Made by a program: the position numbers and the translations under genes
Shown: positions 9,449 through 19,081 of the stretch, piece by piece
Numbering within the stretch: the first letter of the stretch is position 1
How the letters are laid out: every line of letters starts with the position of its first letter
The notes under the pieces: model-generated
The model's input: only the letters and a program-made list of their open reading frames with translations
Databases searched by the model: none
Told to the model about the DNA's origin: nothing
From: Defluviitaleaceae bacterium
GTDB taxonomy: Bacteria > Bacillota > Clostridia > Lachnospirales > WQUN01
Reading direction: 5' to 3'
Assembly (NCBI GenBank): GCA_009784025.1
Contig: WQVK01000003.1
Location: forward strand, 1-64,000
Length of the DNA stretch: 64,000 nucleotides

Positions 9449-12400
9449 TTAACGGAATACTACTACTTCGCCTTCAGCGTGAACTGTTCTTCCGAATGTT
9501 TGAGCTAGGAAGCGCAATGGTAGGAAGATACGTCCGTCTGGAGTCGGTACTACTTGGATGCTACCAGCTGGACCTGAATATCTTGCTTCTGTAGCAATGT
9601 CAACAGGTCTGCCGTTGATTTGAGCGATGTTGCTACCAACTGTCAATACAACTTGAACAGCATTGCTGTTGATGTCTTGACCGCTGATTGTTGCAACGCC
9701 AGATGCTGCATCCCACTCAACGCCTTGGTCTGGGCTACCGTTAATAAAGTATGCGAATGCGCGAGCTGAAACGAAACCAACACGTAGGTTAGTACCTGGA
9801 AGGTCTACCCAACGGAAAGGATCTGTTACGCCAGCGATTGGACCCATACCAGCCCACATACGGAATTCTCTCAAATGTGCAGGGATTTCGCCTGTGTCTG
9901 GGCCTTGTGGTGCTACATCCCAACCACCAAGCACGTTTTCAAGTGCTGTAGCGTTGTATGGGAGGCTTGTGAAGATACCGCGGTTCATTCTTGCAATGAT
10001 TGCCGCTTCAGCTTCTGTACGTCTGCGTGTTGCGTTGAATACTTCTTGGTCGTTGTTAGCTACTGCTGTACCAGAAACGATGATTTGATACTCGATACCT
10101 GGATATGCGCGGCCTTCAACAAAGATGTTGCTGATTGTGATAACTGGAGCAGGAGCGTTTCCGCCGTATGGTTGACGCATTACTGTGAATGCAACACCAG
10201 CACGACCTACGTGTCCGCCAGCTGTTGGAGCCATCAGACGACCTGAGTCAAGTCTCAGACCACTTTCTGCATTAACGTGAACTGTTGGGATGTTTAGTAG
10301 GTTGATGTCGAAGTTACGTCCGATTGTGTCTGTACCGATATAGATCCAAAGCTCTTCGCCGATAGCGAATGCTGCGTTGTCTACTACATCAATAACAAGG
10401 TCACTGATTTGGTGTGCGCCAGCTGGAAGGTTGTATAGGAAACCAGTTTCAACAGCTGCTACACCGCTTACAAGGTTCATAGCAATTGGGTCACGTGCGT
10501 GAGCAATTGTTGTTGTATAAGTGCCATTTGCACCAACAAGGTTGGTTACGCCAGCGCCAGAGATTGTTACATCAATGTTGCTACCGTATTTCCACTCGAA
10601 ACCAGCTTCAACAGAAAGGAAGAAGCGAACTTCTAGGATTGTGTTGCCGTGGTCTGGTAGTGGAGTTACCTGTGTGATTTGTTGTGCTGGAAGGTAAACA
10701 ACAGCTTCTGTATCTGTAAGTCTACCTACACCTGGTGCAGTTGGAACTCTATTATCAATAGCTGAAAGCCATCCGCGGAAGTTCATTAGGTTTTGGTTTG
10801 CACCTTGTGCAGCACCATAACCAGAACCAGGGTTGTTGTAGCCTTGCAGATCACCTAGCCAACCTGGGAACATAACGCCAACTTGGCCGCCCCAGAAGTT
10901 GTTCATTGCGCCGCGTGTCCAACCCCAATGTCTGAAGTTACCTGCGCGAGCTTCCATACCAAGGATACGAATACCTGGGTGTGGGTTTCCATCTTCGTCA
11001 AGGAATGCGAAGTTGATTGGTGCACCGAAGCCTGTTGAGAATGCTCCAGGAATATTTTCTTCAATGATAAGTGTGCTTGTTACTACGCCTTCGAAGAATG
11101 GTGTGCCTTCGTTATCACGGTTCCATCTCCAGTCACCAGTATTGTAACCAGTAGTGTCTGGGCGATTAAACGTACCAGGGGCAGCTAGCCAGTTTTGTGG
11201 CCTAAATGTGCCAAGGTGACCTGTTCTTACATTGTTAGGCCCGCCATGAACTTCAACTGAAAGATCAGCTGCGCCACGTGTACCTACATGAAGGCCAGTT
11301 ACTCTTTGGCCACTTGCAGATCCCTCAATTGCAACTACGCCAGCAATACCTGTGCCAAGCCAATGCGGAGCAGCTACTGGACCCATGTTAATTGTACCTG
11401 GAGCTGCTTGGGTTTGAAGTGTCCATTGGTTGTTGGCCCATGCCCATACTTGTTGGCCTGCACCTGTCACGCCAGGGATAGAACCAATACGGTTCCACCA
11501 ACCAGCGCCAGCAATAGCAGGATCTGGATGGTTTGTGCCCATACGACCAACATGAACGTCAATATTTACATCGCCGCGTGCTGGTGCGTTTGCATCTGGG
11601 ATAAGCCACAGGTTGCGGATTTCTAGCCAACCTAGGCCTGGACGGAAGTTAACGTCACGATCGAATTCACCTATTGGGATGAAGATTCTGTGCTGGTGTA
11701 CAGCATGAGCTGCGCCAAAATCTCCAACTCTTGTTCCCCAAATGCGGTTACCTGTACCTACATCTCTTGTTGAACCAGCAATGTTTGAGGCAGTCGCAAT
11801 AAAGTCTGTACTACGTTGACGATTAGCTACGTTTGAAAAAGATGCACCGTTAGCTACACCGCCAGCACGAACTTCAAGTCTTGCGTTTAGGCCAGCTGCA
11901 CCAAAAACGATATCTTGAGTCACGCTGGTTATGCCAACTGGTGGCGCAAAGCTCCAACGATAGAATGGAGGAGCTGTTAACATAACAACCATGTCGCCTT
12001 CTGGGTTGTTAAGAACACCAAATTGGTTTTCAGAAATTCTAACTGGTGGTACATGAAGAGCTGATGAGAAGCCTCTTGCGCCGCCAGTTACAGATATTGC
12101 AACGTTTGCTCTACCAACACCGGCTAGTGGCCAGTTTGTTGTAAAGTTGAATTCGCCAGTACCTGGTCTTACTGTCAAATGAGACAGATGCCAGTAACCG
12201 TAGCCTTGAACCGGTACTTGGAACCTTAAGTGACCTGTAAGGTTACCTAGATCTGCAAGAGTATAGGCTGGGTTAACGCTAAGGCGTACGAAACCTTGAC
12301 CTGTGCTCCAGCCGTTGTTTGGGGCTGCTGTCAATGTTACGTCAATAGCACCAGATGTTGCGATGCCAGCGCCAACTTGATGCACTACACCTCTTAAATC

Positions 12401-12706
12401 CATGGGCAATTCTGGAAGAGGATCAGGATTTCTCCATGGGGTACCATGAGTGTCTGCACCGCTAACAACGATACGTGCGCGATAGAAGTCTAACTCTAGG
12501 TTGGTTTCATTGCCTGGGGCAGCGTTTAGCATTGATACTATATGCTGTATTGGCAATGAAATCACGATGTTTGTGTGTTGGTTGTTGGTTACTAGGTGAC
12601 CTTGTACTTGAACACCCGGCAACGAAACCACGTTACCAAACACGTTTACTGGCAGCATAGTTACTAACATAACTAGGGCCAGCAATAAAGCTACTTTCTT
12701 TTTCAT
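9449..12706 (-). CDS. large secreted surface protein, C-terminal copper-amine-oxidase-N-like (stalk) domain
   Basis: Signal peptide MKKKVALLLALVMLVTMLPVNVFG at 12706; C-term INGRPVDIATEARY...GRIFLPLRFLAQTFGRTVHAEGEVVVFR; GGAGGGAGAAAGT before ATG. Confidence 0.85.
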   Translation of the reverse strand: MKKKVALLLALVMLVTMLPVNVFGNVVSLPGVQVQGHLVTNNQHTNIVISLPIQHIVSMLNAAPGNETNLELDFYRARIVVSGADTHGTPWRNPDPLPELPMDLRGVVHQVGAGIATSGAIDVTLTAAPNNGWSTGQGFVRLSVNPAYTLADLGNLTGHLRFQVPVQGYGYWHLSHLTVRPGTGEFNFTTNWPLAGVGRANVAISVTGGARGFSSALHVPPVRISENQFGVLNNPEGDMVVMLTAPPFYRWSFAPPVGITSVTQDIVFGAAGLNARLEVRAGGVANGASFSNVANRQRSTDFIATASNIAGSTRDVGTGNRIWGTRVGDFGAAHAVHQHRIFIPIGEFDRDVNFRPGLGWLEIRNLWLIPDANAPARGDVNIDVHVGRMGTNHPDPAIAGAGWWNRIGSIPGVTGAGQQVWAWANNQWTLQTQAAPGTINMGPVAAPHWLGTGIAGVVAIEGSASGQRVTGLHVGTRGAADLSVEVHGGPNNVRTGHLGTFRPQNWLAAPGTFNRPDTTGYNTGDWRWNRDNEGTPFFEGVVTSTLIIEENIPGAFSTGFGAPINFAFLDEDGNPHPGIRILGMEARAGNFRHWGWTRGAMNNFWGGQVGVMFPGWLGDLQGYNNPGSGYGAAQGANQNLMNFRGWLSAIDNRVPTAPGVGRLTDTEAVVYLPAQQITQVTPLPDHGNTILEVRFFLSVEAGFEWKYGSNIDVTISGAGVTNLVGANGTYTTTIAHARDPIAMNLVSGVAAVETGFLYNLPAGAHQISDLVIDVVDNAAFAIGEELWIYIGTDTIGRNFDINLLNIPTVHVNAESGLRLDSGRLMAPTAGGHVGRAGVAFTVMRQPYGGNAPAPVITISNIFVEGRAYPGIEYQIIVSGTAVANNDQEVFNATRRRTEAEAAIIARMNRGIFTSLPYNATALENVLGGWDVAPQGPDTGEIPAHLREFRMWAGMGPIAGVTDPFRWVDLPGTNLRVGFVSARAFAYFINGSPDQGVEWDAASGVATISGQDINSNAVQVVLTVGSNIAQINGRPVDIATEARYSGPAGSIQVVPTPDGRIFLPLRFLAQTFGRTVHAEGEVVVFR

Positions 12707-13005
12707 ACTTTCTCCCTCCGGTTTTTGAAAAGTTTTTTGCATGGAGATGTTCTTCCATGCCTTTTCCGTCTCTTTTCGCGTCGCTTCCGTAGGGGCTTTC
12801 CCCAAAACGCGAACCTTTGTGGGCGCATTCTTTTACATAGACAGCTGCACTATATAATAGGAAGCGTTGCGCCAGAGCATAAGCTCCTTTGAAATGAAAC
12901 GACGGTACTTTGGCTTTCACCGCCTTGCCTACAGGAAATCCTGCCAAGGCCTGTGTGCTGTTTCCCGTAAAAACCAGTACCTCCTTTCGAGTTCTTTTTT
13001 TATTT
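12707..13005 (-). promoter_or_regulatory. long, possibly structured 5' leader of the 9449-12706 gene
   Basis: Minus-strand RNA has complementary segments GGTACTGG/CCAAAGTACC, CCTTG..AGGATTTCCT..CAAGG, CGCG..GGGGAAAGCCCC..CGCG. Confidence 0.35.
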
Positions 13006-13449
13006 AGGCCAAGTATTGGAGATTGTAGAACAATGTCCAACCCCGCCTAATAATGAGAGTATATCACCGGGAAAATTGGCGGTCAATGGCAATTGCCATA
13101 GTGTAAGGTGACTGTAACATAAAAGCCCAGCGCCAGCCAGGGCTGCTACTATACATCTCCTACATTCGTCAAAATTCCAAGCAACGTGGAGAGTTTACCA
13201 CGCATATTTTATGCGTTCAATAGATTGCCGCAACTGTAATATACATGTAACACTCTCGAACTGCCTAAAAAAACCAGAAACCTCTTGCAAACATCATGCT
13301 TTTACCAAATTTTCGTCCAATATTTTATGGCGAATTTTGGCCATGCAAAAGTTTCAGTTCTAGTATTTGATAGGACGGTTTTTTTATGCCAGGTTTTGTG
13401 ATTGTAATAGGAGTGTAACAAAGCGCTGCATTTTGGGATGCTTCAAAAC

Positions 13450-13565
13450 TATAGTGAAATAAATAAGAAACGGTCTCGCCCGAGCGGCACCTGAAACGCC
13501 GAGATAAGGCGTTTCAGGCGTTTTTGCCGCGACAGGCGAGACCGTTTCTTATTTATTTCACTATA
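13450..13565. repeat. family-4 MITE-like palindromic element (TATAGTGAAATAA..TTATTTCACTATA), full copy
   Basis: Near-perfect 116-bp inverted repeat; related copies at 30871, 32241, 40073, 53332. Confidence 0.85.
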
Positions 13566-13583
13566 GATACGCATGCGCTGCCA

Positions 13584-13612
13584 TAAAAAAAAGAGCATTC
13601 GCTCTCTTTTTT
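13584..13612. terminator. bidirectional intrinsic terminator
   Basis: aaaaaaaagagc-attc-gctctctttttt. Confidence 0.6.
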
Positions 13613-13699
13613 ATCTACATTCTAACGAGAGCATTATTTGCGACAATTAAATAATGCGAAAAACAGTTAAAGCGTAGCAACCATACATATTTAGCGGCA

Positions 13700-14845
13700 T
13701 TACAACCGCAACAACCGCGACAACCACGGCCTGTTTATAGTTATCGCCCTGCGGGGACATAACTCTTGGCAGCAGTAGCAGCGGATGCAGTCTTTGTAAT
13801 CTAATGTGGCTTTGTTTTCGGCTATTTTTATTATGTCTACGGGGCAGGCTTCTTTGCATACTGCGCAGCCGTTGCATTGATTATCGTTAAACACTGGGCG
13901 GGTTTGGATGTGGCGGGCTATGAATTTTCTTACCAGGGATGGTATTTTGGGGTTGGTTAGGTTCATTGCGCCCATGGATTCTGGCGGGGTATAGGGTTTT
14001 ATTTGGAAGCGGCTCATGCGCTCGCCAGTGAATTCTATGTCTAGCATTTCTTTGTCTATCATGCCGCGGGCGGCCATGCGGCGCAGCATTGGGACATCGT
14101 CAACCTCTAGGCCGATTAGCTTGCAGGCTACTTGGTCTAGATGGTAGGGGCTTGCAGAGGCCAGCACCGCCCCGGTGTGAACCGGGTTGCCAGAGGCCGG
14201 GCCGTTGCCTTCCATGCCCACTATGCCATCTATAAATGATAAATCTGGCTTGCAGGCTAGGCAAACATCAATGAGAGCGTCGGAGAAATTATCGTAATCT
14301 GGCATGTTTAGGTGATATTCGGCCTTTATTACCCCTGGCACAAGGCCGAAGGTGTTTTTAACCGCCCCGGTGAATGTCATCATACCGTGGGTTTTTAGCT
14401 TGGCTACGTTAAATACCTTGTCTGCGTCGTTTAGCATATCTGTTAGGGTCAGTTTTTTTAGCAGAAGGCCCTCTGGGTTTTCTGCAGTGAACGAGCCGAA
14501 ATTCTTGTTTAGCGTTGCCCCTGTTTCGGCGGCTACGGCCTCCATGCCGGTGGCACGGTACACCCCGGTTAACATTATGCCTGTGAATGGCCCGCCCGGG
14601 CTGTCGCCAATTATTGCGCTGCCGCCGTTTTCTATTATAAGGCTCACCAGTGCCTTTACGAAGGCCGGGTTGGTGGTTATGGCTTCTTCGGGCTTGCGTT
14701 TGGATAAGAGGTTTGGCTTCACCAGCACCTTGTCGCCTGGGGAGATGTATTTTTCCCAGCCGCCAAGGCTTTTTACGCTTTCGTCTATTACAGTTTTCAG
14801 GTTGTTGTATTCGTAATCTTCGCAGTATTTTAATGAAACTTGCAT
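13700..14845 (-). CDS. DUF362 domain-containing protein with C-terminal 2x[4Fe-4S] ferredoxin domain
   Basis: VLVKPNLLS, IIGDSPGG, CNGCAVCKEACPVDII and CIRCYCCQELCP clusters; ATG 14845 behind GGAGGT. Confidence 0.88.
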   Translation of the reverse strand: MQVSLKYCEDYEYNNLKTVIDESVKSLGGWEKYISPGDKVLVKPNLLSKRKPEEAITTNPAFVKALVSLIIENGGSAIIGDSPGGPFTGIMLTGVYRATGMEAVAAETGATLNKNFGSFTAENPEGLLLKKLTLTDMLNDADKVFNVAKLKTHGMMTFTGAVKNTFGLVPGVIKAEYHLNMPDYDNFSDALIDVCLACKPDLSFIDGIVGMEGNGPASGNPVHTGAVLASASPYHLDQVACKLIGLEVDDVPMLRRMAARGMIDKEMLDIEFTGERMSRFQIKPYTPPESMGAMNLTNPKIPSLVRKFIARHIQTRPVFNDNQCNGCAVCKEACPVDIIKIAENKATLDYKDCIRCYCCQELCPRRAITINRPWLSRLLRL

Positions 14846-14888
14846 GTTAATACCTCCATATCTTCTTGCTGCAGTAGGCATGCGTTTG

Positions 14889-14925
14889 CAAATCAACTAA
14901 TTACAATCTGTAATTAGTTGATTTG
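14889..14925. repeat. family-6 palindrome with AACTAATTACA-ATC-TGTAATTAGTT core
   Basis: Perfect 17-bp arms; same core as 1431-1469 with different outer arms. Confidence 0.8.
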
Positions 14926-15155
14926 GGCTACGGGGTTTTATATTAAGAAGCAGCAGACAACAATCGCAGCCCAAGCCCGGCCCGGCCACGAAACGCACCC
15001 ACAGGCATTATAGCTACCTAATGGTAGTGATGCAACGTTTAGTATGATATAATCTTGGAAGATATCTGTTTTATTTGAGCATTAGACATGCTTGCTTGGC
15101 ATATTTGTAGATATGTTGTTTAAATTGTAGCCCTGGTGGGCTGGAGGATGATTTT

Positions 15156-16034
15156 TTGAGCTATTTATTTCTTGGGCTAAAGGGCATTGCCCTTGGGGCG
15201 GCTAGTATCATGCCTGGGGTTAGCGGTGCTACCTTGGCGGTTATTTTTAGGCTTTATGATAGGCTTATAGAGTCTATCAATTCTCTTTTTACAGATATGA
15301 AAAAATCTGTGCTTTTTTTGTTGCCTGTAGGGCTTGGCATGGTGGTTGGAGTGCTGGGCTTTGGGTCGATTATTGACTTTTTTATCACAAATTATTCTTT
15401 GCAGGCCAGCAGTTTTATTGCGGGGCTTATGGGGGGTAGTATTCCGTTTATATATTCGCGGGCAGTTTCCCAGGTGGAAGGCGGCCGGGGGCGGTATTAT
15501 GGCATTGCGGTGGCGGCCTGCATTATTATTGTGCTAATTACGCTTTTTGCGCCCCAGGCAGATGCGCGAGAGGTGTATGGTGTTGATTTTGGCATGGTGG
15601 CGCTGCTTTTTATTTGTGGGATTTTGGTTGCGGGGACTATGGTGATACCTGGTGTTAGTGGAGCTATGGTGCTTATTTTGTTTGGGTTTTATGGGCTGGT
15701 GATGCATACCATCAGCGATATTACATCGTTTTTGCGTAGCCCGTCAGATTTCGAGCTTTTGCGTAGCATTTTAATTACCGTTGTGCCACTTGGCCTTGGG
15801 GCTGTTATTGGCATTTTTGCTACTTCTAAGCTGGTCTCTGTTTTGTTGGAAAAATTTAATAGCGCGACTTTTTTTGCGATTTTGGGTATATTAATTGGTA
15901 CGATTTTCGCTATTTTTGCCGATGCCGAAACTTACCAAAGTTATGACGGAATAACCGCTGGCATTGTAATATTTTCCATTGCTGCGGCTTTTGCCGGGGT
16001 GGCGGTGTCGTTGGCTCTTGGCAATAAAAAGTAG
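15156..16034 (+). CDS. DUF368 domain-containing membrane protein (polyprenyl-phosphate translocase-like)
   Basis: KGIALGAASIMPGVSGATLAVIF and IPGVSGAMVLILFGFYG duplicated signatures; TTG start. Confidence 0.85.
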   Translation: MSYLFLGLKGIALGAASIMPGVSGATLAVIFRLYDRLIESINSLFTDMKKSVLFLLPVGLGMVVGVLGFGSIIDFFITNYSLQASSFIAGLMGGSIPFIYSRAVSQVEGGRGRYYGIAVAACIIIVLITLFAPQADAREVYGVDFGMVALLFICGILVAGTMVIPGVSGAMVLILFGFYGLVMHTISDITSFLRSPSDFELLRSILITVVPLGLGAVIGIFATSKLVSVLLEKFNSATFFAILGILIGTIFAIFADAETYQSYDGITAGIVIFSIAAAFAGVAVSLALGNKK

Positions 16035-16060
16035 GTTTATTTATCTGCGGCGGTTGCATA

Positions 16061-16093
16061 ATAAAAGCGTGCCTATCTTAGGTGCGCTTTTAT
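16061..16093 (+). terminator. intrinsic terminator
   Basis: ataaaagcgtgcc-tatctta-ggtgcgcttttat. Confidence 0.6.
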
Positions 16094-16157
16094 ATTTTCT
16101 TCTGAGGCCACAAACGTGGCTCCAAAAGAAGCAAAAGATTGAAAAGGAATGACCGCC

Positions 16158-16859
16158 ATGTACGCTTACAAAGCAATTTTGCTAATCCCGGCCGCCATAT
16201 GCGCCCTGGCCGGGTGCAACATGATAAAAACCCCAGAACCGCCGCCAAACACCACAATAACCGAAACCCCGGCCAGGCAACTTCCCCCGCGAAGCGCTCC
16301 CAGGCCGCCAAAACCCGCCCCAGCCCCCGCCGCCCCAGCCCAACGTCCAAAACATCAAACCCCACAACCAGCCGCCCAGCCTGCCCTAGCTGCCGAAACG
16401 CGCCAAAAAACTGAGCGCAGCCTAGCCACCCATCAAACTGAATTTGACGCCGCACAAAAAAACAGGGCAACCAACATATCCCGCGCCGCAGAAACCATAA
16501 ACGGCAAAACCGTGCAGCCAGGCGAAACTTTCTCCTACAACGAAACCGTAGGCCCAACCATAGAAAAACGCGGCTACAAAAAAGACATCATCTTCGTAGA
16601 CGGCGAAAAGAAAGAAGGCGTAGGCGGCGGCGTATGCCAAGTGTCAACAACTCTATTCAACGCAGCAGAATCCGCAGGCCTAGAAATATTAGAACGCCAT
16701 GACCATTCCCGCCCTGTAACCTACGCCCCCACCGGCAAAGACGCCGCCACGTCCTACGGCGGCATAGACTTCAAATTTAAAAACAACAAACTATTTCCGA
16801 TAAAAATAATTGCTACAGCGGATAATGGGAAAATAACTGTTAGCTTAAACCAGGCTTAA
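16158..16859 (+). CDS. VanW-family lipoprotein
   Basis: Lipobox LAGC; VQPGETFSYNETVGP...GVGGGVCQVSTTLFNAAESAGLEILERHDHSRPVTYAPTGKDA. Confidence 0.85.
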   Translation: MYAYKAILLIPAAICALAGCNMIKTPEPPPNTTITETPARQLPPRSAPRPPKPAPAPAAPAQRPKHQTPQPAAQPALAAETRQKTERSLATHQTEFDAAQKNRATNISRAAETINGKTVQPGETFSYNETVGPTIEKRGYKKDIIFVDGEKKEGVGGGVCQVSTTLFNAAESAGLEILERHDHSRPVTYAPTGKDAATSYGGIDFKFKNNKLFPIKIIATADNGKITVSLNQA

Positions 16860-16967
16860 AACCTTCAGAGGCTCCGCCTCCGACACCTCCGCCGCTTTTT
16901 TGAAAAAAAGCTTGGCAAAAAACTTTAACTTTTTAAAACCGTCAGGGCTACGCCCCGACACCCCGTT
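16857..16967. repeat. family-3 element (TAAAACCGTCAGAGGC..), two direct partial copies
   Basis: taaaaccttcagaggctccgcctccgacacctccgccgcttttttg and taaaaccgtcagggctacgccccgacacccc. Confidence 0.75.
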
Positions 16968-17097
16968 TTTTAATCCCATTTCAATAATTTTTTAATGAGA
17001 TGGGATTTTTTTATTGTTAAATGCTGATGGTTGGCAGGTTTTTGCTGCCAGATAACTATGTAAAAAGGGTCAGAACATTGTTTTTTATTGGAAAAAT

Positions 17098-17135
17098 GGT
17101 ACCATAATCCCATAAAAGTGGTACCGTATGGTACC
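17098..17135. repeat. family-2 GGTACC element (degenerate copy)
   Basis: GGTACC at 17098, 17120, 17130, matching positions +10/+32/+42 of the four-site copies. Confidence 0.7.
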
Positions 17136-17161
17136 ATTTTTTATCTTTTCATTAAAATTTA

Positions 17162-18169
17162 TCAAAAGACATCCATCACCGCCCGCTGGAATCCCCAGAT
17201 ATCCATCTCCACATTAGCCAAAATAGTAAATGCAATATCATTCTGCGGAATATAAACACTATGGAAGCTCACCCCAAAATCACTACCACTATGCCAATAG
17301 ACACCGCCCTCGGCAATGCAAACACCCAGCCCAAAATGCCCATGGGCTTCTTCGTACACCGTATGCACCGCCGCAAACTGCTTTATCATGCCAGCAGAGA
17401 ACAGCCCGCGCCAAAACAACGCCATATCCACAGCCGTAGTGTACAACCCGCCATCTGCGCAGCCTACAACCGTGTGGCGAAATTAATTGCCCACAAGTTC
17501 GTTTTGCTGCTTGCCCAACATATAGCCAATTGCCGTGTTGGCGGGCAGGTTATTAGTAGCGTAAAATCCCGTGTTGGCCAGCCCCAGCGTTTGGGCCACG
17601 TTCGCCATTACAAATTCGCGGTACCCCCCGCCAGTCACGGCTTCTATAATCAGCCCCAGCAAAATAAAATTCGAGTTAGAATAACTAGCCCTCTCACCCG
17701 GCGCAAACTTACCCGGCAACCTGCAAAACAACTGCAAAAAGAATTCATGAGTAGTCCAAGTATGCACCGGATACGCCGCGTAAAACCTTTCCATGGCGGC
17801 ATCATCGTCAAAATTCAACGCATCATTCAAGTAATCGGCCACCCCGGCCGAATGCGTTAGCAAATGAAACACCGTAATATTTTTGTCAATATTTTTCAAA
17901 TCATGCGGCAGCAGCTCGCAAATCTTGCTATCCAGCGAAAGTCGCCCTTGGTCTACCAAAATGCAAACCGCCGCCGCGGTAAAAAGCTTCGTGCCAGACG
18001 CAATGGTAAAGGAGGTGTCGATATTGTTTGGCAGCCCCTCTCCCCGGTTTCTAAACCCATGCGCCTTCCTAAAAAGCACGCCATCACTGCCTCAAACGAA
18101 AATAACGCCGGAAAAATCTCGCGCGCCATCCCATTCTGCATAAATATTTTCAATTTTTTGTGCTATCAT
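17162..18169 (-). pseudogene. serine hydrolase / class C beta-lactamase-like, two in-frame stops
   Basis: Continuous frame MIAQKIENIYAEWDGARDFSGVIFV*GSDGVLFRKAHGF...TSFTIASGTKLFTA...YSNSNFILLG...ELVGN*FRHTVVGCADGGLYTTAVDMALFW; TGA at 18092-18094, TAA at 17483-17485. Confidence 0.85.
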
Positions 18170-18183
18170 CAGCGCCTCCCTTT

Positions 18184-19080
18184 TTAGCCAAGGGTTTTGG
18201 TGATAATCTTTGCCATTAAGCTGTTCACGGTTTCTTTGCAGCCGCCTAGCCAGTACTCTTTTATCAGGCCATACGCCATTCCAAACTCGTTGCTTACGCC
18301 GCAGCCCTGGTAGTAGCGTTCTGCCCGCTGGTCGCTTAGGTTTCTTATGCAGCAGTCTAGGCCAACCACTAAAATTTGCTCATATTTTGCCGCCCACGAG
18401 CCATAATTGCTGTCGCTGTAATTTCCCGCGGCTATTATTTGGGTTATTTCATCGTTACGTGCCCAGTTTTCCTGCAGCAACAAATGCAGCCCCTCGTGCA
18501 CAAACCCCATATCGCCACCGGCATACAGCTCTCCCATGCATACATTATCACGGAATTTTAGGCCAGACTCTGCCACTGCCGCCGCCGGGAAAATATATAT
18601 CTCTTTCTGGAAATCGCTTTGCGCCGCCATGGCCATTTTCTTAGCCGCATCTGCAAAATCGAAGGCAACTACGCATTCTTGAAACAGCTTTGCCAGCCCG
18701 GCATGGTTGTCATGCCAGTAGCCCTTGTAAAACCCATCCCAACTTTTTTGAAACGCCGCCCCAAAATCCATATGCGGAATGCCCATGTGGATATTCTCCG
18801 GGCTCAGGGGCTGCTGCCATGTTTTGTTATCCACAATATACCCCATGCATGGCTCATATATATCCAAGTCGCCGTATGAAAAATGGCGGTCGCCCTGCTT
18901 TACTACTTCGTGGATTTTTTCATCCACCGCGGCCAAAGCATTTTCGTCTTGGCGCAGCGGGTACTGCGTGCCGTGGTACCCAAGCAAGCCATACATATTC
19001 AACGTGTGAAGAAACAAATTTACCACTTCGTTGCAGTCGATAATTATTTTGCTGCCGCCAACGTCAATTGATTTTCTCAT
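18184..19080 (-). CDS. hypothetical protein with HEGLH putative zincin motif
   Basis: ORF after the lon-like gene with RBS AGGGTGA; contains GDMGFVHEGLHLLLQENW. Confidence 0.65.
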   Translation of the reverse strand: MRKSIDVGGSKIIIDCNEVVNLFLHTLNMYGLLGYHGTQYPLRQDENALAAVDEKIHEVVKQGDRHFSYGDLDIYEPCMGYIVDNKTWQQPLSPENIHMGIPHMDFGAAFQKSWDGFYKGYWHDNHAGLAKLFQECVVAFDFADAAKKMAMAAQSDFQKEIYIFPAAAVAESGLKFRDNVCMGELYAGGDMGFVHEGLHLLLQENWARNDEITQIIAAGNYSDSNYGSWAAKYEQILVVGLDCCIRNLSDQRAERYYQGCGVSNEFGMAYGLIKEYWLGGCKETVNSLMAKIITKTLG

Positions 19081-19081
19081 T

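Noticed and set aside
9875-12660. Several plus-strand ORFs (9875-10246, 11288-11626, etc.)
   Set aside because: Antisense to the strongly supported 9449-12706 CDS; no RBS or motif.
16090-16557. Minus-strand ORF overlapping vanW
   Set aside because: Antisense shadow of a convincing VanW lipoprotein gene; Trp/Cys/Arg-rich composition typical of antisense frames.
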